From positions 1 through 64,000 of the forward strand of contig JBAXYB010000001.1 of the NCBI GenBank assembly GCA_037127585.1: DNA of 64,000 nt, read 5' to 3'. The translations under genes were made by a program, and so were the position numbers. Position 1 is the first letter of the stretch. Each line of letters opens with the position of its first letter. The notes under the pieces were generated by a model, which ran no database searches, was not told where the DNA came from, and saw nothing but the letters and a program-made list of their open reading frames with translations. Below are positions 35,471 through 45,210 of this stretch, one piece after another. This DNA is from CAINDI01 sp037127585 (GTDB lineage: Bacteria; Verrucomicrobiota; Verrucomicrobiia; Palsa-1439).

Positions 35471-36799
35471 ATGGAGACTGGTTGCGTGAAATTCCCGGCC
35501 CCCCTTGATGCCGATTTTCAACCGGCCGTGCTCGCTGCTCGCCGCCATCGCCGTCAGGCGGCCGTGCCGCTGGTCATTGCCTTGGAGCGCGAAGGCGGTC
35601 GAGTGTCGCGATACGAAACGGTCGTCAACCCCGATGCCCCCGCAGCGGCCCGGTCTATCGACCGGCTCGTGAAGTTTCTGCTCTGGGCGCGGGGCGGGTG
35701 GCGGTTGTATTTGGACGGACCGCGCGCGGTGGGCGAACGTGTGACCGTGCGCGATTTTGACCGGCAGATCATGGAGCGGATTTACGAGCGGCCCTTTGAA
35801 ATCGTCCTCGGGGCCGCGCCGCCGGCCCAGGAAGCCGTCGCAAGACTTGGCGGGCACCGCGACGGTTGCCGTCTGGGATTCGATCTGGGGGCGAGCGACT
35901 ACAAGGTCGCGGCGGTGGTGGATGGAGAGGCGGTGTTCAGCGCCGAGTTTCCGTGGGATCCGGTGACGCAGCCCGATCCGGAGTATCATTATCGGCTGCT
36001 CCACGACGGATTGAAGAAGGCCGCGGCGCATTTACCGCGCGTCGAGGCCATCGGCGGCAGCACGGCCGGCGCGGTGGTGGACAACCAACTCAGGTCTGCA
36101 TCGTTGTTCCGCAGCGTGCCGGCAGCGGACTTTGCGCGGGCGAAGACGATTTTCCTCCGGTTGCGCGACGAATGGCGCGTGCCGGTTGCGGTGGCCAACG
36201 ACGGCGATGTCACCGCGCTGGCAGGCGCGATGACGCTCGGCGTGACCGGCCTGTTGGGTGTCGCGATGGGGTCGAGTCAGGCGGCCGGATGGATTGACCG
36301 GCAAGGAATGATGACCGGCTGGATCAATGAATTGGCGTTCACGCCGGTCGACGAGAATCCGCAAGCGGCCGTGGATGAATGGTCGGGTGACCGGGGCGTG
36401 GGCGCGCAGTATTTCTCGCAGCAGGCGGTGAACAAGCTCTTGCCGGCGGCGGGGATCGCGGTGCCGGCCGGGATGCCGTTGCCGGAACGGTTGCTGGAAG
36501 TGCAGGCGTTGATGGCAAGGGGCGATCGGCGGGCGGAGAAAATCTATGAGACCCTGGGCGTCTATCTCGGTTACACGGTGCCGCACTATGCGGAGTTTTA
36601 CGAATTGGCGCATCTGCTCGTGCTCGGTCGGGTGACGACCGGCGAAGGCGGCAATATCATCTTGGCGAAGGCGCGCGAGGTCCTGGGCGCGGAATTCCCG
36701 GAAGTGGCGGCGCGGGTGGCGTTGCATCTGCCGGATGAAAAGACCAAGCGCTTGGGGCAAGCCGTGGCGGCCGCCAGTTTACCGGAGATTCGACGATGA
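35471..36799 (+). CDS. ROK-family protein (sugar kinase-like)
   Basis: 442 residues. The ASKHA fold is visible from about residue 135: GFDLGASDYKVAAVV (phosphate-1 loop), EAIGGSTAGAVVDN, and VAVANDGDVTALAGA as the catalytic/metal region, then GSSQAAGWI. The first 130 residues are an extra N-terminal region found in a PVC-type subfamily. A GTG at 35486 has a better-placed GGAG than the ATG at 35471 and may be the true start. It overlaps the following PIG-L gene by ATGA. Likely phosphorylates a sugar, but no substrate is shown by the sequence. Confidence 0.75.
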   Translation: METGCVKFPAPLDADFQPAVLAARRHRRQAAVPLVIALEREGGRVSRYETVVNPDAPAAARSIDRLVKFLLWARGGWRLYLDGPRAVGERVTVRDFDRQIMERIYERPFEIVLGAAPPAQEAVARLGGHRDGCRLGFDLGASDYKVAAVVDGEAVFSAEFPWDPVTQPDPEYHYRLLHDGLKKAAAHLPRVEAIGGSTAGAVVDNQLRSASLFRSVPAADFARAKTIFLRLRDEWRVPVAVANDGDVTALAGAMTLGVTGLLGVAMGSSQAAGWIDRQGMMTGWINELAFTPVDENPQAAVDEWSGDRGVGAQYFSQQAVNKLLPAAGIAVPAGMPLPERLLEVQALMARGDRRAEKIYETLGVYLGYTVPHYAEFYELAHLLVLGRVTTGEGGNIILAKAREVLGAEFPEVAARVALHLPDEKTKRLGQAVAAASLPEIRR

Positions 36800-37644
36800 A
36801 ATTTCACAACCCGACTGCGGACGTATTCGTGCCGGATGGTCAACCCTTGGACCGGGCGCTGGCGCGCGTGACGCACCTCGGCATTGGCGCACACCCGGAC
36901 GATCTGGAGTTCGGAGTGTTGCACGGGATCATTGCCGGGTACGAGCATCGATGTTTCGCCGGAGTGACCTGCACCAATGGCGCCGGCAGCGCCCGCACCG
37001 GTCCGTTTGCCAACCATACCGACGAACAGATGATGGCCGTGCGCCGCCAGGAACAGAAGCGCGCCGCCGCGATCGGCCAGTACGCGGCTATCTTTCAACT
37101 GGATTATCCGAGCCGCGCGGTGAAAGATCCAAACAATGTTTCGCTCCGCGATGATCTCCAGCAAATCCTCGCGGCGACCCGGCCCCAGGTTGTTTACACG
37201 CACAACCCGGCTGACAAACACGAAACGCACATCGGCGTGATGATTGCGGCGTTGCAGGCGCTGCGGGCGTTACCGGCCCAGGATCGCCCGGAAAAAGTGT
37301 ACGGCTACGAAAGCTGGCGCAGTCTGGATTGGTTGTCGGATGCGCACAAGGTGGTGCTGGATGAAAGCGGCCACGTAAAACTATTCGAACAACTGGCGGC
37401 AGTGTTTGCGTCGCAAATTGCCGGCGGCAAACGCTACGATGTGGCCATCCTCGGCCGCCGTCGCGCCAACGCGACCATGTTGGATTCGCATGCGGCGGAC
37501 ACCACCACGGAGGCCACATTTGCGCTGGACCTGACGCCGTTGGTCACCGACCCGACGCGCGACATGATTGGCTACGTGATGGGCTTCATCGATGAATTTC
37601 GGGAAGATGTCAGAAGTAAATTACAGAAACGAATATACCCCTAA
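36796..37644 (+). CDS. PIG-L family (LmbE-like) zinc deacetylase
   Basis: 282 residues. The zinc site is plain: GIGAHPDDLEFG (H and D of the AHPDD motif) and THNPADKHETHIG with the third ligand. The family removes N-acetyl groups from GlcNAc-containing substrates. The ATGA overlap with the ROK gene shows the two are translated together, and a sugar kinase with a deacetylase suggests use of an amino-sugar conjugate (inference). A strong ribosome site for the next gene, AGGAGA, begins just after its stop. Confidence 0.9.
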   Translation: MKFHNPTADVFVPDGQPLDRALARVTHLGIGAHPDDLEFGVLHGIIAGYEHRCFAGVTCTNGAGSARTGPFANHTDEQMMAVRRQEQKRAAAIGQYAAIFQLDYPSRAVKDPNNVSLRDDLQQILAATRPQVVYTHNPADKHETHIGVMIAALQALRALPAQDRPEKVYGYESWRSLDWLSDAHKVVLDESGHVKLFEQLAAVFASQIAGGKRYDVAILGRRRANATMLDSHAADTTTEATFALDLTPLVTDPTRDMIGYVMGFIDEFREDVRSKLQKRIYP

Positions 37645-37658
37645 CCAGGAGACAGTTC

Positions 37659-38225
37659 ATGCAGGTTGGATTCTACGGGCATGTTCGGCAGTATCACAAT
37701 CTCAAGGCGGAGATTGACGCCAACATCGCCAAGGTGTTGGAAAGCGGCGAGTATGTTCATGGACCGATGAACCAGCAGTTCGAGAAGGAACTCGCGGCGT
37801 TCCACGGCATGAAATACGCCATCGGCAACGGCAGCGGCACCGACGCGATCTGGCTGGCGTTGATGGCGCTCGGCATCGGACCGGGCGACGAGGTCATCAC
37901 CAACGGCGGTTGGCGCGCCGTGACCAGGACCGGCGGTTATCAGAGTGGCCCCGGCGTGATGGACTACGTGGCCGACATGCCACCGTACATCCAGCAAATG
38001 GCCGACTGGCTCGACGACGACCAACGCGTGCATCCATGCGCGTTGGCCCATGCGTATTCGGGTTTCGAAATCATGGCGGCGTTGTACCGGTCGGCGGCGG
38101 AAGGCGGTCAGGTTTCGCTGCCGCTCACGACCGGCGCGGATGAGATCGCGTTGCTGAAGGAGAAAGTGCCGGCGCGCAAAGTGTTGTTTTCGATTCCCGA
38201 AAGCGCGCAGGAGTTCCCGGGCTAA
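37659..38225 (+). pseudogene. Chimera: DegT/DnrJ aminotransferase N-terminus fused to Gfo/Idh/MocA oxidoreductase C-terminus
   Basis: 188 residues with no single-family match. Residues 1-82 are the start of a DegT/DnrJ/EryC1/StrS sugar aminotransferase (VLESGEYVHGPMNQQFEKEL, AIGNGSGTDAIWLALMALGI, GDEVIT), before the PLP lysine. From about residue 83 (GGWRAVTRTGGYQSGPGVMD, CALAHAYSGFEIMAALYRSA) it is the C-terminal end of a Gfo/Idh/MocA dehydrogenase. The joint near 37905 is in frame, as if the DNA between two neighbouring genes had been deleted. Neither active site is complete. Confidence 0.75.
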
Positions 38226-38346
38226 ATGGAAGTCATCATCCAATCCGATTGGAAAAGAGTCTCCAGACAGAGCGGCGGCGGGGAAGTTGAGAAATCCCCG
38301 TAGGATTGTTGGATCCAAGAAATCAAGAAAGGCGCAAACCAATGAA

Positions 38347-39499
38347 GGGTTCCTCCGGTAACTCAGGAAAAGTGACAGAGGGATAGCGAAACCGTTGGCC
38401 TTGGGAAAAGGCGCTGGGTACAATTCGCATCATGAAGATCTACAAGCCCTCTCAAACTCCCGGTTTTTTTGATGTGGAACTGCGCGTGCAATTCCTGTTG
38501 GCCAAGGGCAACCCGTTGAGTCGTCTGGATGCCGTCATCGACTGGGAGAGTTTCCGCCCCCTGCTGGAAGCGGCGCTGGACAAACCCGCCCAAGGTCCCG
38601 GCGGTCCGCGTCCCAACGATCCGCTCAAGCTGTTCAAGGCACTGCTGGTGCAACGCTTCTACGGTCTATCCGACGAGCAAACCGAATATCAGATCAATGA
38701 CCGGTTGAGTTTCCAGCAGTTCATTGGCTGGACGCTGGCCGACAAGATCCCGGATGCCAACACGCTGTGGGACTTCCGCGAGGCGTTGATCCAAGCGGGC
38801 GCGTTTGAGAAACTCTTCGCGCTGTTTGATGAGCAGTTGCGCACACGCGGTTTGCTGGCGCAGCCAGGCAAGTTGGTGGACGCCAGTTTTGTGGACGTGC
38901 CGCGCCAGCGCAACACGCGGGAGGAAAACGCGACGATCAAGAGCGGCGGCACGCCGGTGAAGTGGGCCGAGCAACCGGCCAAGCAACGGCAAAAGGACGT
39001 GGATGCGCGCTGGACCAAGAAGAACGACGAGCGGCATTACGGCTACAAGAACCACGTGAAAGCCGATGCCCAGTGCAAACTCATCGAGTCGTATGCGGTG
39101 ACCGACGCCAGTGTACACGACTCGCAGATGCTGGAACCGCTGCTGGACGGCACCGAAGGCGCAGTGTATGCCGACAGCGCATATCGGAGTGCGGAAGCGG
39201 AAACGATGTTGACGAAGAAAGAAGTGCATAGTCAAATTCACGAGCGGGCGTATCGGAATCGGCCACTGACCGACGCGCAGAAAGAAACCAATCGGCAGAA
39301 GTCGAAGGTGCGGGCGCGCATTGAGCATGTGTTTGGGTACATGAGCCAGACGATGAAAGGATTCTATCTGCGCTACATTGGAAAGCGGCGCAACGGTGCC
39401 GCGATCGGATTCATCAACTTGATCTACAACCTGGCCCGCTATGAACAGATTGTGCGGTTGAAGTTGTTACCGTTGCGAGCCGTCTGAAACGAAGAACCC
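38347..39499 (+). mobile_element. IS5-family insertion sequence
   Basis: The transposase gene is flanked by imperfect inverted ends: GGGTTCCTC at 38347-38355 and GAAGAACCC at 39491-39499 (8 of 9 bases complementary). No matching target-site duplication was found, so the exact ends are uncertain. The element lies about 50 bases before the start of the next gene. Confidence 0.5.
38432..39487 (+). CDS. IS5-family transposase, complete
   Basis: 351 residues, normal length for the family. The DDE catalytic triad is visible: D in GKLVDASFVDVPRQ, D in GAVYADSAYRS and E in VRARIEHVFGYM, with the Y-x2-R-x3-E-type neighbourhood. The N-terminal LFKALLVQRFYGLSDEQTEY and LSFQQFIGW are typical of IS5. No frameshift or stop, so the element may still be active. 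It is unrelated in sequence to the remnant at 1253-1567. Confidence 0.92.
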   Translation: MKIYKPSQTPGFFDVELRVQFLLAKGNPLSRLDAVIDWESFRPLLEAALDKPAQGPGGPRPNDPLKLFKALLVQRFYGLSDEQTEYQINDRLSFQQFIGWTLADKIPDANTLWDFREALIQAGAFEKLFALFDEQLRTRGLLAQPGKLVDASFVDVPRQRNTREENATIKSGGTPVKWAEQPAKQRQKDVDARWTKKNDERHYGYKNHVKADAQCKLIESYAVTDASVHDSQMLEPLLDGTEGAVYADSAYRSAEAETMLTKKEVHSQIHERAYRNRPLTDAQKETNRQKSKVRARIEHVFGYMSQTMKGFYLRYIGKRRNGAAIGFINLIYNLARYEQIVRLKLLPLRAV

Positions 39500-39552
39500 A
39501 CGAACCGAAACCAGAAACCAACGTCAGAAAATCAACAACGAAAGGAAAGACC

Positions 39553-42483
39553 ATGACCAGTAAAACACCAAAAACCGTTCCGCAACCCACAACGGGGTTC
39601 CGAAAAGCAGTTATCGGAGGTTCCTTGAAGACGTTCTCCAGGCTCACGGTCGGGTTGGTCGCGGGAATTACTTTTGTCAATGGCGCGCTGGCCCTGGAAA
39701 AGTGCAAACCAGTCGACGCGGCCAGACTCGCGCAGATTGTCCAGAACGCCCCGCCCGTCCCGGTCGACCTGAAACTGGGACTCAAATACCATCTCATTGA
39801 TTTCATCGACTGCACCGATCCCAACGACCCGCACGATTTTCGCGACCAGGGCACCAGCCAGGTGGTGACCGGCCCAGCGGGCAAATACCGCGAGACGGCA
39901 CCGCACCGCTATGGATTCTTCTCCTATGCCTACCGGACGGCCGGCAAGGACAAACCCGTGGTCCTGATCATCGAGTATCCCGACGACGCCAAGCGCAACA
40001 TCCAGTTCCACTCGCATGATGCCACGCGGCCGGGAACCCCGCACCATTCATTCGGTTTTGAAAATGGAGTCTATACAGGCGAACCGCTGCCGCTTACGAA
40101 CAAGATGCAATATTTCACGCCCTTTCTCTGGCCGCAGGACGAGTGGTCCCCGATCGGCGTCATGAGCTATGGCCGCACCGGCAGCGCCGCCGCGGCCAGC
40201 CGGATCTGGGTCTATGCCATCGACGAAATGCCGCCGCTGGAGGTGGCGGCCCCGGATCCCAACAACCCGCGTGTGCTGGACGCGTTTTTCGCTCTCTTCA
40301 ACCTGGCATCCCGCGGCGATTATTTTGGCTGGAAGAGCCCCAAGTGGGCGGATCACATCGTGGATTATTACCGGTATATCGGCGTCAACCGTGTGACCAT
40401 GGAGGTTTACGCCAACAGTAGCTGGGGGGCCGAATGGGTTGACATTCCCGCTTGGGATACCAAGGACAAAGGCGAGTTGGATGGCATGTTGAGCGTGTTC
40501 GACAAACGGGGCGGACTCGATTTCATCGCCGGCATCGTGGCGCCGTCGGGCTACGGTCCGATGACCGCCGGCGGCAAAAATGTCATTACGCTGAACGACG
40601 AGGAATTCCGCGCGGTGATGATCAAGGGGTTTGACCAATTCATCGATCACTATGGCAAGTACAAGTCCCTCAAGGGGGTCGCCTTGGGCAGCTTGGAATT
40701 CGTGGGATTTTGTGACCTGCTTCGCGAAAAAAAGGCGCTGGCGGAGGTCGTGGCGCACATCAAGAAACGGCGGCCGGATTGGACTGTGCTCACTTACGGC
40801 GGTGGCCCGTGGTGTCTTCAACGTCCCTATTTCGACGGAAATCCGGGCAAACCCAACGCGACGGTGGAAGAGTTTGTCACCGGTACGCGGCGAACGCCCA
40901 CGCCGTCAGCCGGCGATGTGATCCAGCGATGGGAAACCAGCGGTAAACCCTGGAGCGATTTCCTGGGTGATGAAGTTTTTGCCATCTGGAAATCGTGGAA
41001 CCGCGATCCCGCCGGGATGAAAGCCGTCCAGGGCTTGGACGTTTACGAATACTACGCCGCGGAAGACAGCCAGAACTATGCTTCCTATTGTAGTGAACCC
41101 AGGGAGTTGATCTACTTTGACCTGGACAACTCGCCCGCCCGCAGCCGCCATGTGGATTCGCCTTACGCTGCCATCTTTGACCAGTTCCAGGAAGGTTGGA
41201 TCGGACTCTCGCCGGAGCTCAACTTCTGGTATCGCAAGGATTGGACCGCGGCAACGACAAGTCCCGGCGGGCCGTTTACCCTAGCCAACTTCGCCCGCGT
41301 AATGGGGCATCGCGATCGCCTGGCCATCAGCGAGGGCGCGTGGAGTCCCAAACACTTCGGGTCTGAGTCCGCCTTCCGCACATTCGCCAAGGCGTTCCGC
41401 TCCCTGCCGCCCGTCGTCATGACGGACTGTCCACCGGCGATTGTGACGCAGGATCCGACGGGGCATGATACGGATACCGTGAAAGTGTACTCCGCCGAAT
41501 ATCAAGGGCGGCGTTATGTGGCGGCACAGAATCGCCTTCCGTTCGCGGCCGGCGTGACTATTGATGGCGCGGCGCATGAGTTGAAGCCTTACGAGCTGGC
41601 CGCTTGGAGCGAGCTGGAAAAAAAGGGCGCGCCCGCATGCGTTTTCAAGAATTCACCGGACTATCGGGCCTACCTGAATGACCGGTTGACGGGCTTCACC
41701 AAGCTGTACAGAGACCTCCGCGCCGTTCAAGCTGAAGCGGCCCCGGAGATTTATCTCCAGACTGCACAGAAAGCCAGGGCCAGCCTCGACGCCGGTCGTC
41801 CAGTTGCCGCGGATCGGATTCTCGGCCTCGGTCTGTTCAATGAACTGCGTCTGCGGAAGGATATCCTGCAAAGACCGGAGCTCCACGCCCCGAAAATCGT
41901 CGCGCCACCAATGAAGGGGGACATGAATGCGTGGCCAAAGGAAGCCTCCGACCTGAAGGCCGACACCGGGAATTTTCTCGTCGCTCACGTTCACTTTCCC
42001 ACCAGTTGGTCCGGTCCGGATGATTTGTCAGCGCGACTGCGCCTTGGACATGACGGGCAGAAACTCTACGTAGGGCTGGAGGTTCGCGATAATGTTCTGG
42101 AAAAAAAGGATGGCGTGAGAATCTATCTCTCCCGGACCGGATACTCGGACTGGAAAAAGAATAAGGTGCCTTACGATAGCGAGTGGAGTATCGCCGCCCC
42201 CTTCGACAAGGAGGAGTTCACGGGCACCGGCGACTTCCGCTACACTTGCCGGAAAACCAAAACGGGGTACGTGATTGAAGGTGAGACGGATCTCGCCAAA
42301 CTGGGAGTGCAGTCCGGAGACTCCCTCGGCTTTCTCGTGCAGATTACCGACGGCGACAATACCCGTCTCTCTGACTTTTCCTGGGCCATGAAACAGATGC
42401 TGTCGATCCCCAACAAACCGAACTTCCCCAACTGGGATGACGCCCGCAACTGCGGTCGCCTGATTCTGGAAGCCGGCCGTTGA
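39553..42483 (+). CDS. Large secreted glycoside-hydrolase-like protein with C-terminal CBM9-type domain
   Basis: 976 residues. A long N-terminal stretch ends in a signal-like hydrophobic segment (FSRLTVGLVAGITFVNGALAL). Region about 60-230 is beta-rich; region 240-700 looks like an alpha/beta barrel with WADHIVDYYRYIGVNRVTMEV and LGDEVFAIW. No GH family is recognised with confidence. From about residue 786 (MKGDMNAWPKEAS, LYVGLEVRDNVLEKKDGVRIYLS) the fold is that of the CBM9/DOMON-like carbohydrate-binding family. It starts 54 bases after the IS5 element, so the insertion could have replaced or changed its promoter. Probably a secreted polysaccharide-processing protein. Confidence 0.7.
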   Translation: MTSKTPKTVPQPTTGFRKAVIGGSLKTFSRLTVGLVAGITFVNGALALEKCKPVDAARLAQIVQNAPPVPVDLKLGLKYHLIDFIDCTDPNDPHDFRDQGTSQVVTGPAGKYRETAPHRYGFFSYAYRTAGKDKPVVLIIEYPDDAKRNIQFHSHDATRPGTPHHSFGFENGVYTGEPLPLTNKMQYFTPFLWPQDEWSPIGVMSYGRTGSAAAASRIWVYAIDEMPPLEVAAPDPNNPRVLDAFFALFNLASRGDYFGWKSPKWADHIVDYYRYIGVNRVTMEVYANSSWGAEWVDIPAWDTKDKGELDGMLSVFDKRGGLDFIAGIVAPSGYGPMTAGGKNVITLNDEEFRAVMIKGFDQFIDHYGKYKSLKGVALGSLEFVGFCDLLREKKALAEVVAHIKKRRPDWTVLTYGGGPWCLQRPYFDGNPGKPNATVEEFVTGTRRTPTPSAGDVIQRWETSGKPWSDFLGDEVFAIWKSWNRDPAGMKAVQGLDVYEYYAAEDSQNYASYCSEPRELIYFDLDNSPARSRHVDSPYAAIFDQFQEGWIGLSPELNFWYRKDWTAATTSPGGPFTLANFARVMGHRDRLAISEGAWSPKHFGSESAFRTFAKAFRSLPPVVMTDCPPAIVTQDPTGHDTDTVKVYSAEYQGRRYVAAQNRLPFAAGVTIDGAAHELKPYELAAWSELEKKGAPACVFKNSPDYRAYLNDRLTGFTKLYRDLRAVQAEAAPEIYLQTAQKARASLDAGRPVAADRILGLGLFNELRLRKDILQRPELHAPKIVAPPMKGDMNAWPKEASDLKADTGNFLVAHVHFPTSWSGPDDLSARLRLGHDGQKLYVGLEVRDNVLEKKDGVRIYLSRTGYSDWKKNKVPYDSEWSIAAPFDKEEFTGTGDFRYTCRKTKTGYVIEGETDLAKLGVQSGDSLGFLVQITDGDNTRLSDFSWAMKQMLSIPNKPNFPNWDDARNCGRLILEAGR

Positions 42484-42552
42484 TCGTCCGGTTCCAGATT
42501 TTGCAGACAGAACAGAAATACGCCCGAGTAGGCATTACTCAAGGAGCCGGTC

Positions 42553-43824
42553 ATGATTGAAACCATTCCATCGCTTGATGAACGGATGCGCTGGTGGCGC
42601 GAGGCCAAGTTCGGCATGATCATTCACTGGGGTCTTTACAGCCTGCTCGGCCGCCACGAGTGGGTGATGAACCGGGAACGCATCCCCTTGGCAGAATATG
42701 AAGCGTTGGCCAACCGGTTCACCGCTGAGAAGTTCGATCCCCGGGCCTGGGCCCGGTTGGCCCGTGAGGCCGGACAGAAGTACGTCGTCCTGACGACGAA
42801 GCACCACGAGGGCTTCTGTCTGTTTGACTCGCAGCTCACAGACTACACCGCGCCGCACTCCCCGGCGCGGCGCGACGTCGTGGCCGAGTTTGTCGAGGCC
42901 GTGCGGGCCGAAGGGCTGCGCGTCGGCCTCTACTACAGCCTGATGGACTGGCACCATCCCGATGGGGCGCGTTGTTTTCACGACGCGGCGGCGCGCACTC
43001 GGTTCATCGCCTACATCCACGGCCAGGTCCGTGAACTGATGACCCGCTACGGTCGTATCGACATCCTGTGGTACGACGTGCCTTGGCCGCTCAAGCCCAA
43101 CGGCTGGGACTCGACCGGGCTTAACCACATGGTGCGGTCGCTGCAACCGGAGATCCTGATCAACAACCGGTCGGGCATGGATTCGCGTGGTTCCATGATA
43201 CTCGAGGATTTTGACACGCCGGAGAACTCCGTGCACGCCAGTCCTCCCTATCGCGATTGGGAAAGCTGCGACACCATCAATCGCTCTTGGGGCTGGAACA
43301 AGGCTGACCAAGATTGGAAGAGTGTGCCTAAACTGCTCGGGAATCTCGTGGCCTGCGCTGGCTGCGGCGGTAATCTGCTGCTCAATATCGGACCGCGCGG
43401 TGACGGATCGGTCGAGGAAGAAGCCGTTTCGAGATTGCGTGAGATGGGGGCTTGGTTGCGGCGCAACAACAACGGTGAGTCAATCTTCGGAGCCGAGCGC
43501 GCCGAGTGCGAGTGGATGAACTTCGCCCCCGGCGGCACTGCGGCGACTGCCAAAGGCAACACCATGTACTGGCACGTCAGCCAGTGGTATGGCACAGAAC
43601 TGTGGATCGGCGGTATCCAGACGAAGGTCAAGCAGGCCCGCATCGTCAGCACCGGTGCTGAGATCAAATTCCAGCAGACATTCGAGCCGACCACGCGCCT
43701 GCACTTGTACGACCTACCGGCGACGCCCCCCGATCCCTGGATGACGGTCATCGCCTTGGAGTGCGACGCCGCACCTCGCCAACGCCTCGGGGCCGGTTGC
43801 GTCTGGGTCGACGGCATCCCGTAA
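42553..43824 (+). CDS. Alpha-L-fucosidase, GH29 (second copy)
   Basis: 423 residues, no signal peptide. GH29 motifs are KFGMIIHWGLYS, TTKHHEGFCLFDS, YYSLMDWHHPDG, and ILWYDVPWP with predicted nucleophile D175, then GGNLLLNIGPRGDGS. AAGGAGC upstream is a good ribosome site. Its C-terminal end (GAGCVWVDGIP) is echoed by a decayed partial copy at about 45040-45153. It lies between the CBM9 protein and the esterase, within a second deoxysugar-degradation group. Confidence 0.9.
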   Translation: MIETIPSLDERMRWWREAKFGMIIHWGLYSLLGRHEWVMNRERIPLAEYEALANRFTAEKFDPRAWARLAREAGQKYVVLTTKHHEGFCLFDSQLTDYTAPHSPARRDVVAEFVEAVRAEGLRVGLYYSLMDWHHPDGARCFHDAAARTRFIAYIHGQVRELMTRYGRIDILWYDVPWPLKPNGWDSTGLNHMVRSLQPEILINNRSGMDSRGSMILEDFDTPENSVHASPPYRDWESCDTINRSWGWNKADQDWKSVPKLLGNLVACAGCGGNLLLNIGPRGDGSVEEEAVSRLREMGAWLRRNNNGESIFGAERAECEWMNFAPGGTAATAKGNTMYWHVSQWYGTELWIGGIQTKVKQARIVSTGAEIKFQQTFEPTTRLHLYDLPATPPDPWMTVIALECDAAPRQRLGAGCVWVDGIP

Positions 43825-43875
43825 TCGTTCCGACGGGCTCCCGGTCAGCGGTCTGACGGGAGCAGGGATTCGGAA

Positions 43876-44893
43876 ATGTCGGCCCTTTGCGTCATGGATT
43901 ATAGAATGATAACGACATCATCGTTTGGAAGATTGTTGAAGCTTCTTGCAATCATCGAAGTTTCGACCTGCTGCGTTGGGCTTGTTGCGGCTCATGCCGG
44001 GGAGGTTGCATCCAAATCAGCGGCCCCGGCTGCAGGGCCGGAGGAAATCACCGTTGCTTCTGACGGTTGTGCCATCAAGAAATTCTTCGTCCCATCGAAA
44101 TCCATGGGCAGAGAGATTCAGACCGTCGTCGTGCTGCCTCCGGAATATGCAGTCAAGACCGGAGCGCGGTATCCGGTTCTGTATGGGCTGCACGGCTCGG
44201 GGGGATCGCATGCTGCCTGGTCGAGCATGCCGCCGCTACGCCGGTCGCTGCGCGAACATCCAATGTTGGTGGTGAGTTTTGATGGCGATGCCGAGGGTTG
44301 GTATATCGACGCGACGCAAAAGCCCGAGAGTCAGTTCGCCACGTTTTTCTTCGACGAATTGGTCCCGTACATCGACACCCACTACCGGACGCGTGCCGAT
44401 GGAAAGTCACGGGGGGTCACCGGGTTTTCCATGGGGGGGCTATGGGGCGTTTCAATATATGCTCACGCATCCGGAGCGGTTTGCCTCCGCGAGCTGCTTG
44501 AGCGGTGTCTTTAGCTACTTTGGAGAACGTGGTGCGAAACCGGATGTGTCACTTACGGCGCTCTTGGGACCGATCGAGCGGAACAAAGAGGTGTACCTCA
44601 AATACGGCATCTACAATCGCCTGGAAACGCGGGTGGCTGAAGGCGTCCATTTGCCGCCGATGCTCATGCATTGCGGAACGGAGGACACACTCATCGGCGA
44701 AAGCCGCTCACTCCAAGCCTTCCTCGTCGAACAGAATCAAAAGTTGGCAAAGAGCGGGAAGAGGACATTGGTGTTCCAATACAAGGAATCACCGGGTAAA
44801 CATGATTGGCCATTTTGGTGTGATGCATCGGTTGGCATCGCCGACTTCCACTGGCGGTCGTTTGAGCAGGCTGGCAAAGTTGCTGGCCCCTGA
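43876..44893 (+). pseudogene. Secreted esterase (feruloyl/Fes-type alpha/beta hydrolase), frameshifted in a G run
   Basis: A signal-like N-terminus (LLKLLAIIEV to HAGEVAS) is followed by an alpha/beta-hydrolase: VVVLPPEYA, YPVLYGLHGSGG and the nucleophile elbow GFSMGG (S185). Seven Gs at 44433-44439 then shift the frame. Removing one G gives MGGYGAFQYMLTHPERFASASCLSG and continues with LMHCGTEDTLI (acid) and SPGKHDWPFW (His) to 44893. The whole catalytic triad exists only if the frame is corrected. It may be a sequencing error, slippage-based switching or a new pseudogene. Family members remove acyl groups from decorated polysaccharides, which suits the setting. Confidence 0.8.
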
Positions 44894-45024
44894 AATCGTC
44901 AGGATGAAGATTTCAGCTGCTTGAGCAGCAGGGACAATTCATGAGCAAATTTGGGGAGTACGAAGACTCTGAACTTTATAACATTGAGCTTTCGCCGCTA
45001 CACCCCTGAGCCCTTGGCAGCGCG

Positions 45025-45160
45025 TTGTGATGCGGCCTATTTTCTTGACCTTCCGGCGAAACCCTCGATCCAGGGATGACAATCATCGCCCTGGCGTGCG
45101 ATGTCGTAACGCGCCAACGCCACGGGGCCGGTTGTGTCTGGGTCGATGGCATACCGCGAG
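45025..45160 (+). pseudogene. Remnant of a third GH29 fucosidase 3-prime end
   Basis: The DNA at about 45040-45153 aligns with the end of the fucosidase gene at 43710-43822 (DLPA, then MTIIALACDVVTRQRHGAGCVWVDGIP), but stop codons and a frame change interrupt it. The surrounding 44894-45210 has no other gene. Confidence 0.6.
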
Positions 45161-45210
45161 CGCCCGCCAACCGTCTCCCGGTCCTCGCCCCGCGATCCCA
45201 GGATCCGTCC

